Assembly (NCBI GenBank): GCA_028015205.1
Contig: CM051518.1
Coordinates: 34,066,001-34,130,000 of the forward strand
From: Mytilisepta virgata
Lineage: Eukaryota; Mollusca; Bivalvia; Mytilida; Mytilidae
Direction of reading: 5' to 3'
DNA: 64,000 nucleotides
Shown: positions 24,692 through 36,770 of the stretch, piece by piece
Numbering within the stretch: the stretch's first letter is position 1
How the letters are laid out: each line of letters begins with the position of its first letter
Made by a program: the position numbers and the translations under genes
Notes under the pieces: generated by a model
What the model was told of the DNA's origin: nothing
The model's input: only the letters and a program-made list of their open reading frames with translations
Database searches by the model: none

Positions 24692-25221
24692 TATACCCCC
24701 CGCAAAAAAATTTTTGGGGGGTATATAGGAATCAGCATGTCCGTCTGTCTGCCTGTCTGTGTCTGTCTGTCCAGAATTTTTTTGTACCCACAGTTTCTCA
24801 AACATTCCTTATTAGAGGTTAATAAAACTGTGCATACTGTTAGATCCTTGTACATATATGTGCACATGTAAAGTATGTCCTGGTCCAATACTTTTTTCCA
24901 TAATTTTATACCCTTTTGGACTTAGAAATTCTGTCTATCCCCCAATTTTTTTTTGTACCCGCAGTTTCTCAAACATGCCTTATCAGAGGTTAATGAAACT
25001 TTGCATACTGTAGAATCCTTGTACGTAGATGTGCACATACGAAGTATGTCCTGGTCAAATACTTTTTCCCATAATTTTATACCCTTTTGCTTCCTCAGTT
25101 ATACCCAGTTAGACTTAGAAATTGTGAGACAATTCAGCATGATAAGGATGCCCTAGTCCATTAAATTAACAGCAAAAGGGGGGGGGGGGTATAGTTAGTG
25201 AGGTCCCTTCACAGTTCTAGT
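24692..25221 (+). mobile_element. TATACCCC-family hairpin-ended element, copy 1
   Basis: Starts TATACCCCCC-GC, an A/T spacer, then GGGGGGTATA (a hairpin), followed by a GTCCGTCTGTCTGCC leader. It has two ~180-bp internal units (TTTTTGTACCC-CAGTTTCTCAAACAT at about 24780 and 24950) and ends GGGGGTATAG ... ACAGTTCTAG before T. A second member is at 46412-47384. No protein. Confidence 0.6.
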
Positions 25222-25946
25222 TTGTTTTGTCATGTACATGTATATTGAATAATGAAATTTGACTAACAACTGTTAACTTAGTTGCTATAGTAAATGAAAT
25301 GAATTATTAAGTTTCAAATTTACCATATTTTCTAAGTAACATAAAAAAAAACATCTGAAAATTGATATGAACTTATATGAATTGTTACAACTTGATTTTC
25401 ATATCTGTGAATCTAACACAAATTATTATCCACAGCGTTTATTATCTCTTTTATCAAATTTATATATATAGTATTATATTTTGTGCTTAATATGTTAGGT
25501 TTAGTTAGCCATGTTGATATGGAACAAACTCATTTTTCATGTTTTTGTACATAGAATTAATCTTTCCTCTTTGGATGACAATTAATACATGCCAAAATAC
25601 CTTCATAAGATAGACTAGTTGTTGTTTATTTTATTTTATTTTTTTCTGCATATTTAGTCATGATCAGGGGTTGCTCTGGCTCCTAAAAAGTAGGAGCCAG
25701 AAAAATCGCCAGGTGCCATTTTCAGGAGCCAGTTTACAAAATGAGGAGCCAGTTTAGGAGCCAGATAAAATTTTATACCAAGGAGCCAAACTGGGTCAAT
25801 CTTGCAACTGTTGTTCAGTGTTCTCCCCAGAAATTTTGGATAGCATCACATTTAAGGTACTTTCCTATTTGTAGATACCGCTCCGGATCGCGTCACGGAA
25901 ATGTACATGTACAACTGCCTTGCATGTATATTTGTGAATGATGTAA
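25222..25946. repeat. AT-rich spacer with a GGAGCCAG short-repeat cluster
   Basis: 25222-25665 shows nothing. At 25675-25790 the 8-mer GGAGCCAG recurs at least five times, including the inverted pair GGCTCCTAAAAAGTAGGAGCC. It is non-coding. Confidence 0.55.
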
Positions 25947-26598
25947 GGCCATTTATTTTTAATTAGTTGGTTTACGGATCCGCCGACCCGATTTTGCCGA
26001 TTTGAAGAAAAAAAATAAAATTGAAAATTTAGGTTTTTTATTACTGCCGACCCTCTGAAATCAGCCATCCCAAAAATAAAAATAAATTAAAATCCTTTTT
26101 GCATCAAAATTTCATAAAAGATTATATTCCAAATCGTCTAAAAATAGATGCCATCAATAAAATACTTGTAAACATGATCCCCCCAAAAAAAATCTATTTA
26201 TAGACGTTAGTTGATGCCAATTTCCGAAACACGTTTTATGAAACGAATTTCTTAATAGAATCCATGCCACTTTTAAGTTCGTTTTGTATGAATATCTTGA
26301 TTCCGTAAGATATCGAATCCACTCATTTAAAATTTTGTACAACTTGTAGTTGACGAGTCGGTCCCTTAAAAAGGGAACGGTCCACTGAACAACACCTTTC
26401 AAGATAGATGTTCTGATATTTGGGTTTCAAAAGAGGGAATTAACTGATCATTTGCAACCTTTGTACATTTGGCAATATAACCAAGATTGTTCAAAAGTAC
26501 ATGATTTTCCCTCTTTTTTTTTCTTTTTTTTTCCCGACCGACCGACCCTATTTTTAAAAAAAAAAATCCGTAAACCAATTAAATAAAAATAAAAGGCC
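25947..26598. mobile_element. Harbinger-like MITE, 652 bp
   Basis: The termini are long imperfect inverted repeats: GGCCATTTATTTTTA ... GGTTTACGGATC at the left and the inverse of GATTTTTT-ATCCGTAAACC ... AAAAGGCC at the right. It is flanked by TAA on both sides (25944-25946 and 26599-26601). GGCC tips with a TWA target duplication fit PIF/Harbinger. The interior has no transposase. Confidence 0.75.
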
Positions 26599-26862
26599 TA
26601 ATGTATTTATATTATAATATATTAAATGCAGTAATTTGTCCTATCTTTTCTTGTTTTTAAATATTTATAGTTCATTATTTTTTAAAATGTCATAATGTCT
26701 GCCCATTATCTACATTTACAAATCAGTGACCACCTTCAACTTATTGAAGATTACATGCATGTCACAGGAGCCAGACATAGATTACTAAATTTACAATTCG
26801 TATTAGACAGTCAGATGTCTTGTTTACGTTTTGCATTTTCCCGGTCGCAATTTTGACCTTTG

Positions 26863-26894
26863 GGCCACTCCAAATTAATTCCTAGTTCTTCGGA
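26863..26894. repeat. Left terminal inverted repeat of the DNA transposon
   Basis: 32 bp starting GGCCACTCCAAAT; pairs with 33984-34015 with four mismatches. Confidence 0.85.
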
Positions 26895-28448
26895 CAACTA
26901 TATGAAAAAAAAGGTAGCGAGCGAGCGAAATTTTTTTTTTTTTTTTTTTTTTTCAAAAATCAGTTTTTTGGAAGCGAAGCTTTTTTCACCAAGCGAGCGA
27001 TTTTTTTCTTCAAATTTATAAAAAATTAAATTTCACCAAAGATGAAAAATTGAGCGAGCGATAATAATTTTTGTGCATTTGTGTCATCAGGTCATAATAA
27101 AAGTTCATGCAGTAATTTCCTCTACTTTATAAAATGCTACTAGAAATCAGGCTTTACTGTATTGACTCAATATTTTTTCAACTGACAGGAGATGCTTACT
27201 TCATTTTGGCACTTGTATATGCTTGTATTTATATAAACATTTGTAGTATGATGTAATGGTATTCCCCTTGCATGCAGTTAGTTTGCAGATTTACCAGAAG
27301 CACTATTGCTATATATGGCATAAAACAAAGATTTTACAAGTAAATATTTTTTATTTTAATTAAAATAAATAAAACAAATGTAAAAAAAGTAACAGATTGT
27401 TTCCTCCTTGGAATATTAGCACCAAAACCCTCTACTCCTCTTAGTGGGGGTATAATAATAAAACAACATGAGATAAACCTCTATAAACTATCACAGATAC
27501 TCTTGTATCATAAAAATACAAAAAAAATGCATAAAACATTTGTTTGTAAACAATACACATGTATATATCAATAATAAATATCAAAAGATGTACACCTGGA
27601 TGAGACTGAATACCTGTTAATGTCATTAATACTTTGGGTTTTTTTTGGTAAACTAGGCATAACATTGAAAAATATTCATGACTTTCAGTATACTTTTTTC
27701 AATGCTTTTCTTTTTAAATTTTATATAGAATTATTTAATAAAGTAAAATGTAATATTTGGATAGTCAAATTAAACTCTCTAAAACTGCAGAATTTAAAAT
27801 AATTTTGTTTATACTTATTATGAAAAATACAAAGTTGATATGCATTTAGTGGTAGTTTCCAACCAAAAAAGAAATAAAAAAAGAAAAACAATTTTAAAAA
27901 TATTAAACTTCCAACTACTTTAAAAATATAAAAACTGAAACCAAGATTTAGCATACTCCATCTGGAAACTCAAGATATATTTCAATATAAAAATACAATC
28001 AATTATGAAGCTAAATTGGACAATTATTTGATTAAACAAAATGTATTCTACAAGCTTTGAAAGGAGACAAAATAAGAAATTCCTATTTCTTAACATATGA
28101 AAAATTTAATATGATTAAAGTTAGCTTGTCAGTAAGGAAACCACAATCAGTTACTCTGACACCAATTAACCACCTAAAGATCATAAAAATAATAGTCTTT
28201 TTAACATCAATGGTGTCAAAAACATATTACATCAAAACCTGTCAAACCAAAAGTCCTTTGGGCCAGAAGATTTTATTTTGTTCTTAAAGAGATATGCTAA
28301 TTTTTAACATGGTTAGAATGTATAAATTTTGATGCATAAGAACTTCAAGGCATGTTTTCACACAGTTGGTTCAATTTAAACATATTTCACTTGTATATGT
28401 AATACACATTTGGCTTCATCAAACTGTAACAAATACAAGATTACAGAG

Positions 28449-31400
28449 TTATTTCGTAGACTTTTTCAAAAACTTTTTCCCCCATAATTTTGCTTCTAAC
28501 CCGTTTTGTCTACATTGAACACATAATGGCCTTACAACTGAGTACTGTCGTAATAATTCTGATATGTAATCATCAGACGACTCCATCAAGTTTTCAAAAC
28601 TTCCACAATAAACACAACAAGGTGGTAGAAAGGCTTTCACGGTGGAACCATAGTATGTTGTCTCTATTTCACTTGAACAATGAAGACTTTCTCTTGTTAT
28701 CATACCACATTCCTCTGGCATGGCATCACCACAGATATATGAGGACTCTTCTTTTAGTCGTCTTAAAACTGCATCCTAAAATAGAAGAATGAAATAATAA
28801 ATATTACTATATAAATTTCAATTTAACATTTATTTGATAATGATTATGAAGTTATAGGAAACTGAACTAAAGAACTATTCATATTATTTGCACTGGTTTG
28901 GGTGTCATGTTTTATGCAGTACACAGATGGGTGAGTAGAACAGTCTCTATGGTGACCTGTAGAAGTTTAATTATTTAATCTTAACTATTTGATGGATGGC
29001 TGTCTCATTGACAATCATACCAGATCTCCATTTTTTTATATCTATGAGTCATCTTATATCATTATGCTGTTATGTTTGTCCTTTTACTTTTATTGCCATG
29101 TTATTGATTCACAATTTTTTGAATTATATTTCTCATTATTTGTTTTCTGTTATACCTGTTCATCATTTAATCTATTGCTGCTATAGATAACTCTAGGCTT
29201 GTTGCATTCTGAGCATAAAATTGCATCCCTGGCCTTTCCCGCCTTCAACAGGTCTTTGTTTCTTTTGTCTGCTTCAACAGCTTCAGCTTCATATTCAGTG
29301 ACTGCAGAAGCTGATGGTCTGTGAGAATCATCAAAGGCTTGTCCGTACAACTGAAAAACATAAGACGGTAATTCAATGTAATAGAATAACAAAATATTAA
29401 GTTAAATAATCATAATCATATCAGATTTTAAATAACATCTGAAAAAAAATTGGTTGTACCAAATGCTCCCAACTTCTTAATACACCTATTGTAAACTTGC
29501 ATGGCTTTCAATAAAGTCCCATAACCCTTGAAAGGAAAATCTGAAAAATCTGTAAAAAAAAATAGAGATTTATGAGACTATCATACACAATAACTAAGTT
29601 TGAAGTGAATTGGTTCAAGGGTTCTCAAGTTACATTTTGCAGTATGTACATTTGTAACATAGTGAAAATGGATGGACAGAAATATAGTACTACATTTGTA
29701 TACCATATGTCCCGTACGAGACAAGTTTATGTTAAAATATGGTTGTTTTCTTACTGTCACAAATAGCAATAAAGTACTTTTGCATATTTCTAGTCCAAGA
29801 CTATTTACATATACTGTGGCATAACAGAATAGTATTTGAAGAGTTGGAGCCCTCAATAGTTGATTTGACAGCCAAAAATGCAGCTTTTCATTGCAATGTG
29901 AAATAGAAACAACTCTTCAAATAAAATTTTCAGTAAAAAGTACAAACCTCTTCAAATTTTTTATACTGTTGGTTTTCATCAGCTGGAACTGGGCATGGCA
30001 AGAAATTCAACCCCTCAATAACTTCGTCTTCCAAGTTTGGTGGATTCTTAACACAGTATGAGCATGGCTCCTCTCCCATACACTTTTTAATTTGAAATAT
30101 GTAATGGCTGCTTCTACAATGCCTTGAAATGAACTCCTGAAATGATATAAACATATTTAGTTTACAGTACACTTATAGACTTTTTTCTATTAATAAAGAT
30201 CAGGGATCATCTCACAGACATCATAACTGACTTGGCATAAAACACTAATCCTCCATCCATCTATAAAGTGAATGTCTTGTTTTGTAAGGTGGTTATCCAG
30301 GTCAATAATTTATACACATGTATAATCACATATTTTTGTATGTTACTACATGGAAACTGGATATAGGAAACAGGATGTTTGAATACAAATAAACCAAGTA
30401 AATTCTGTAGCAATTGCTAGTGTCATTGCCAGTACCAAATCCATACATATAAATTCTAAATGTGTAATACTATATATATATACAATATTTTGTTGTGTAT
30501 GGTTGTTGGGTGTTATATTTTTTGTTTTATACTTGAGTTCCTTTAATTTTTACTGCTGTTTTCTTCAATTCAAGATAAATTTTGAGATGTGGTTTCAATT
30601 GGCAATGCCCTTATTGACATGAAATAAAAACATTTGGATATTATATACATGTACAAATGTATCTGAGAGCTTGATTTTACACTGCAACACAAAAAACTGA
30701 ATATATAATGCAACACTTACTTGATCACCCTATAAAGGGCTAATAAAAATGAATTAAGCCTGCTGCGTATATTTTTGTCGAAGGGATTTTTGGTTAATGG
30801 GGAGAGAAACGAGTTTCTATATATCAATACAAGTTAAAATGCACTCACGTCAAAGTGCCCAAATACATACAGTAATTGTCCCTTTTGCTCATGATGATTT
30901 TCTTGATTTTAATATTCTTTTTTATTTGTTGCTTTATATTGAATTGTCAATGTTCCTAGTTTTTGTTTATTTAAAGTTTCCTACTTGTTAACCAGACTCC
31001 ATTTGTCGGTTTTTTTTTTCAATGTTTCAAAAATGTCCCATTATTCCCCCCCCCCCCCCCCCCCCATTTTCCCCACCAAAGATTTTCATTTCTTAATATG
31101 AAGTGAAGAGATTAAAGATTTTTTCTTTTTCCTAATAAAATTACCTGCAGCTCTTTGCATTCTCTTAGATCTTTACTGGATGCATTCTGATTAAGCCTAT
31201 CATTACATGCACCAATTGATTCTGCCAGAAATTCTACACTTTTATCTATAACTTCCGTTGGAAGACCTTCATACACTCTGAGTGATTTTCCTTTAAATTT
31301 CATTCTCTCGAATCTTCCATTTACCAGATCAATAACAGGCTTGATACTGGATTCATAAGCATCTTTCAGACCTGCACGAATTGTTGCAGTATTTCTGATG

Positions 31401-33784
31401 GCATTCAGGCTACTTTTATTCTTTACCATTTTTTCAAATTTTTCAGGCATTTCACTACGATCCAACGCGCAATGTTGTAAAGCTAGATTAAGAAGGGACA
31501 TCACCCTTTCTGCTGGATTTGCCCAACTGTGATTTGGTGCAGTCCTTACAGCAATGAGAAAGTCTAGATCTAAGTTCATAAAAACATGCACCAAAGATGC
31601 TTTAACCGTTTCATACGTCACTCTATGGTCAGGGCCTCCATCGGTCATTATACATAAGATGGGTACTGCCAAATCTCCTTCATTGATTGCATAGTGATCT
31701 TGAAGAATTCTGGTTAGTTCTGTGGAATGACGAAAAGGCGAAGACGGTTGAAATACTTTGTCCTTTGTTGTTACAAACACCTCGCCATCATAAAAGCTAT
31801 CATTAGCATCAGTTGGAATATTGGTCACTAATGTGACTGAAGGTACAAGGCCTCCTACATGAAAGTCATGGTCTAATGCTGTCAACTGCTGACCACTTGC
31901 TGGAGCTAAAGCTCTATTATGGGCCCTTACTCCAGTTGAAACTGGCACTCCTGGTTCCCCTACTGGAACTATTGCTTTGTCATCAAGACAGACAAAATAC
32001 GTATCCATTCTATATTTGACACAAAATTCTTTGAGGTATCGGAATAAACATGCCACATATCTAGCATCTGGATGATTTATTCTGGCTTGCCGAGTTTGTA
32101 CTTTGTATTTTACATTAAAACGGCCTGTGTATTTAAGCGATGTTCTGTGTAACGGATTTGTTGGCATGAACTGGAGGCGAATTAATTCTGAACTTGGGAT
32201 TGGTATGTTTTCATCATCCGGTAGTCTTTTCTTAATTTCGTTTTTCAAGTCCTCCACTGATATTGCTAAGGGTAAAAATAGTTCATCCCCATGTCTACGT
32301 TCATGGACAGCCATTAATTGTTCATCAAAGTATTTGTTAAGCTCTTCAAAAAAGATATTAAATTTTGTGTCAACATTTTTTCCATTCAGTGACCGATAGT
32401 CTAATAATAGTTGTGGATCGTCACCATTTAATAAAATCTGTGTTACTCTCTCATTGATCAAATGCTGTTCCTCGTTTATAGATATTTGTTCAGTATTTGT
32501 CAATTCATGATACATGTACCGCAGTACAGATTTTGGTGCTTTAATATAATCAGAATACCTATTAATGAAATCCCTTCGCATTGTTCTGGTTGAATACTTC
32601 GGTAAATCTTTAGAAATTTCAGCAACCAATTTGGTGTTTTTCTGTGTCATTTCACAAGGATCTTCCATATCAACACTCCAAATAAAGTTCAATGTCCCTA
32701 ATCCACCACCATATGCCATTCTAAAAATGGTGATTGGTTTTGATAGCTTTAATCCCTTAATATATTTTCTTCTTTCGATGCGATCTTTTGGTTCAAAGTT
32801 TATCAATGGAATGACTGTATATTCATTAGCATTCTTAACTTCTTTGTCCAATTCTGCATAAATGTCATTTACATCACATGTTTCATGTATTAGTTGCAGA
32901 GTGGTATCACTTTCCGTACTGCGCGCTGGCTCAGATCTAGCATGGTATATAGTCTGATGTCTAAAATTGTCTTTGTCAAGCCTTTCCTTATATTTTGTCA
33001 GACATTGTAAAAGAGATTCAATGTGGTTTGCTAGCACTTTATGCTGTGTAGTAGCCATTGAAGGAAATGACAGACATTTTGTTAGTTCCATGCAATGTTC
33101 ATTTAGTTTTTCAGAAGTTATAATCGGTGGAACATGGTGACTCTTTTTATAATCGCTATACCCATGAAATGCCCTCAAGGCTTGGGGAACAGGACAGCCA
33201 TTGTTTTCCATTTTTTTATGGCAGTGGTCTATATACCATAGAGCGTTGGCAAATTTTTTGCACACAATACTCCCCGTTTCTATAACATCTTTTGTCCACC
33301 CTTTATCAAAATTTTCTATCCAGGAAATTATATCAGAGAGAAGTTTCTGTGGACCGCTAAGCTTTTCCCCAACTGGCTTTGGTGGGAACAGAAATTCATT
33401 CTGTGCTGCTATCATGATTGCAAATGCATTGGGCCGATTTGGTGCCTGTGGGTCACTTGAGAGTGTTTGATTGATTTGATCTTTGTAAGAGACATAAAAT
33501 TTGATGTATTTGCATTTAAGGTCCTCACATGTTGTCAGTTTCATGTCCGTTGACACTTCAATGCAAGATACCTGCGAGTGCGAATGTGGCTCGGTCCCGG
33601 AGATGGATATTTTTGTGATGTCATCGTAACTGTATTTTTTCAAAATGTCATGATTTTGGGGTTTCTGTTTCAAAATTTGGAATAACTGTAAGAAAGTTGA
33701 ATCGGCGTCACTTATATCTAAAGCTGTGTTATTGATAAGAGTTGACTGTCTTGAAACAACAGACACCACAAATATTTTGCCCAT
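28449..33784 (-). CDS. DDE-type transposase with C-terminal cysteine clusters, four exons, 1,116 codons
   Basis: Exons on the minus strand: 33784-31145 (880 codons, donor GTAATT), 30136-29948 (63), 29350-29156 (65) and 28775-28449 (108 plus stop). All junctions are phase 0 with AG/GT borders. The start is ATG 33784; upstream lies only a tiny ATG-ACT-TAG. Residues ~595-765 hold a candidate RNase H-fold catalytic core: FVCLDDKAIVPVGEPG (Asp 601/602), ALDHDF, IMTDGGPDHR (Asp 715) and HSWANPAERVMSLLNLALQ (Glu 759). After the core come RHCRSSHYIFQIKKC, then LCSEC, CCVYCG and LCVQC, probably zinc-binding. I recall similar unnamed proteins in many invertebrates and fish. Assignment as transposase rests on the flanking TIRs plus the acidic motifs. 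No break is seen. Confidence 0.82.
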
Positions 33785-33983
33785 TTTCTTCTAAGTCATT
33801 CTGTATCGATAATTTACATGATTTAACGATTGAATACGCTATTACGGCCTTTGTGTATCAAACGCACAAGTGACAAAAAATTTTTTTCTCTAAATTTGGG
33901 TTCGGACGCGGGCGGTTCCGGATTTGACGCGGCGGAAAAAAAAATTATTTTTTTCTTCCCGTTGCCGAAATACACGCGGCGAA

Positions 33984-34015
33984 TCCGACGAACTAGATAT
34001 TGATTTGGAGTGGCC
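33984..34015. repeat. Right terminal inverted repeat of the DNA transposon
   Basis: Inverse of 26863-26894, ending GGAGTGGCC followed by the TTG duplication. Confidence 0.85.
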
Positions 34016-35040
34016 TTGACATTGAAGTTTTCAATGACATAAGCTAATTAGTGTCAGCTTGGGATCGTTAACATCTTAACAGTCCTTTGATGTTCAAATA
34101 TGAGAATTGACTGCATCTTCCCATTGAGATGTTAATCTCATTGGTCACAAATATTTTGAAAATATTTTTGAGTTTCATAAATAAAAGAAAAAAAGAAAAA
34201 GTTACTGTCATCACACAGATATAGGAATAAAACTACAAAAAGAAGATGTGTTCAGTTCTAGAAAATAAAATTATTTCGGATAGTGTGCAATGTAATTAAT
34301 ATTATTTTTATAGTCTTTGCTAATAGAACTCAATAAACATGTTAATTTTCTGTCATAACAAGTCATTAGGTTCTTTTATACCATCTGGAAAATATCATCT
34401 TTCCATCCTCATAGTTAGACTTGAATAAAGTAAGATGTTTCCGACAGTTCTTCACTATTGGTACTACTGTATTATTGTAGTACTGTCATTGAATAAATGG
34501 AGTTTTCCAAACAACATTACAGTGGGTATGATTCCAGTTGTGTTCCTATTCCAGTTTATCTGTTTCTTTGTGAATTTGAAGAATGGTTTTTCATAGAGTT
34601 ATTGCCTAAAGAAATTGACTTGTCCAATGCTTCAGTTCCACTTTTCGTTATAATGATGACATTTTGTCATTAAATAAAGACATATTCTGTGATTAAATTG
34701 CATCTAAATTCCAATGAACTTAATATAAAGGCATACTCCGGATGCAATTAATTCCACTTCACATTTTAATTTATTCTTAATATTTTAAGTAACATATTCT
34801 ATGACAAACATGATTACTTCGAATTTCCCCCTGTTAATTTCCATTTCTAGCATGGTAGTGTATCAGCATCACCATGTCTACATTTGTCAGCTTATCCTAT
34901 GCTTCATGGCATTTGTAAGGCTGTTTTACAGGAAAGTCAAAGCATCCCTAAATCTAAGTTTTTAAGGCTCTGACCATTTGTTTGTGGATGAAGTAAATTT
35001 AATAATATGTCAATGGCATATTCAGTGGTAAATTATATGA
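34016..35040. other. Intergenic, no recognisable feature
   Basis: AT-rich. An exon-like open stretch after a good acceptor at 34851 is not supported by any match, so it is not annotated. Confidence 0.5.
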
Positions 35041-35049
35041 TCTAGTGAG

Positions 35050-35300
35050 GAACAAAATTACTTTGTATCAAAAGGAAGAACCTTAGAAATTTCTGGTAAT
35101 TTTTGTCAAATTTTAAACGGAAAATTTAAAGGCATTTGAGTAATGAATCGCGCCAGGACAAAAGTTCTGGCTTCTGGGCTGATAATGCCCTCGGGACTAA
35201 CAGTCCACCAGCAGTGACATATATAGACCCAGTGGTAGTAACATCAATTGTATGAAGAAGAAAAATAACAGTAATTTAATATTCTACAATTTAGGTAAAA
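35050..35300 (+). repeat. Diverged single unit of the 378-bp repeat family
   Basis: Same order of motifs as the array at 6181-8070: AAGGAAGAACC-TTAG, CTGGTAATTTTTGTCAAAT, a CCAGGAC-AAAA-GTTCTGG hairpin, CTGGG ... GCCCTCGGGACT-AAC-AGTCCACCAGCAG ... CCCAG, and then AAAATAACAGTAATTTAATATT, like the start of the next unit. Overall sequence is well diverged but the core and its hairpins are kept. Confidence 0.7.
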
Positions 35301-36194
35301 AATAAAGGCTGCAACATTCTCATCTGAGTTTGAAGAATGATGTCTATGCCATTGAAACAATTTCAACATCCTACTCGGCATATCTGTGTAAAAAATGATG
35401 GTTCTCCGACTTCCACATTGGATGAAGAACGTCTTTTAAAAAATAATACCACCATTCTAATCGCCAACATCCTTGTAACCCATCTACTACAGATCCTGAA
35501 TCACTGTTTGTGCCTATCTGTAAGCCAGGGACACTAAATCCCTACTGAGACTCTTCATTCAAATCCAAGTCGCATGCGGATCTCGTTCTTTCACCTTCGG
35601 TATTAAAGTTCAATTGTTTTACTTACGACTTGGCTAATTGCATATGACGCCCATTAGGTAGACGGAGGTTCATGTGTATTTTAAGTTCGTTTCCTTAGTT
35701 TTGGGTTTTCTTTGGTTTACTCTTTGTGTGCGTGTGCTTTTATCCCATTTGTTATACCTTTGTAGTAAAAATTAGTCTTGTCTTTTGGTGTTGATCATAT
35801 GGACTTCCTTCTATATCTTTTTGCTTTGGTATTCTTTCGTTGATATTCCTTTCTTGTCCATTTTGCTTCTTGACCACATAAACAGTAGTGTCAATGTTTA
35901 GATTGCTACTTTTAAAATCCCAGGTCGGAATATTTTTCGTCGTCCTCATTTGTAGTTCGTGCAGACCTTCCTGGTCGTGCTGCAAGATCATAAGTAGTTT
36001 CAAACCGGTTCTTTCATATCTCGCATATATACTTTGTTGGTTGTTTCTTCAAGACCGAAAGATGTCTCACAAACCTAATGAAATAGGGATATCAAGCCTT
36101 TCCTCTGAGTGCATGGTTTGAAGTGATCCCAGCACACTAAAACCATTCTATTGAATATGCCCATCTCCCATGATATGATGTTCGAGACTCCTCG

Positions 36195-36770
36195 TTCCAG
36201 TCATATAGGTATAATATTTCACCAGTGGATTCATCATGGAAGATAACGAAGGTCCGTATAAAAATTGGATCACCGTCTGACCTACATTTTATGCATGGGT
36301 GACTCTGGTTAAGTTTTGCGTTAAGGTCCAGTTCTAAGACATTATGAGTCATATAAGTATAATATTTCACTAGTGGAAGCGTCTTGGAAAACGACGAAGG
36401 TCCGTATAAGAATTGGATCATCCCGACCTACATTTTATGCGTGAGTGACTCGGGTTAACTTTTGCGTTAAGGTCCAGTCTAAGACACTGTATGTCACATA
36501 GGTATAATATTTCACCTGCGGATGCGTCTTGGAAAAAAACGAAGGTCCGTATAAAAATTGGATCACCCTGACTTACATTTTATACATGAGTTGCTGGTTA
36601 AGTGTTGCGTTATGGTCCAATTCTAAGACACTGTAAGTCGTATAGGTATATTAATTCACCAGTGGATGCATCTTGGAAATAAAAGAACATCCCTATAAAA
36701 ATTGGATCATCCTGACCTACATTTTATGCATAAGTGACTCTGGTTGTTTTGCGTTAAGGTTGTTGCATTA
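36195..36770. repeat. Minisatellite, about four units of 142-148 bp
   Basis: GTCATATAGGTATAATATTTCACC-type starts recur near 36200, 36348, 36488 and 36637, each followed by GAAGGTCCGTATAAAAATTGG and TGACCTACATTTTATGCAT. Short minus-strand ORFs run through it (phrases like DPIFIRTFVIFHDESTGEILY) but stops and frame changes break the units. The flanks 35300-36190 and 36770-37460 show nothing. Confidence 0.75.

Larger units (their letters stand above)
26863..34015 (-). mobile_element. 7,153-bp DNA transposon with TIRs and a four-exon transposase gene
   Basis: The left end GGCCACTCCAAAT... at 26863 is matched by its inverse at 34015. The first 32 bp agree at about 28 positions, including CTAGTTC and TCGGA. 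The flanks are TTG at 26860-26862 and again at 34016-34018, a 3-bp target duplication. The single gene inside reads on the minus strand from 33784 to 28449, starting 231 bp from the right tip. Subterminal sequence is GCGAGCGA-rich on the left (26925-27065) and CGCGGCGG-rich on the right. I cannot place it in a named superfamily. It looks complete and possibly still active. Confidence 0.85.

Noticed and set aside
34851..34976. Open stretch after a good acceptor, followed by GTAAGG
   Set aside because: No homology recognised, and it is not needed for COX16, whose first coding exon is at 38159.
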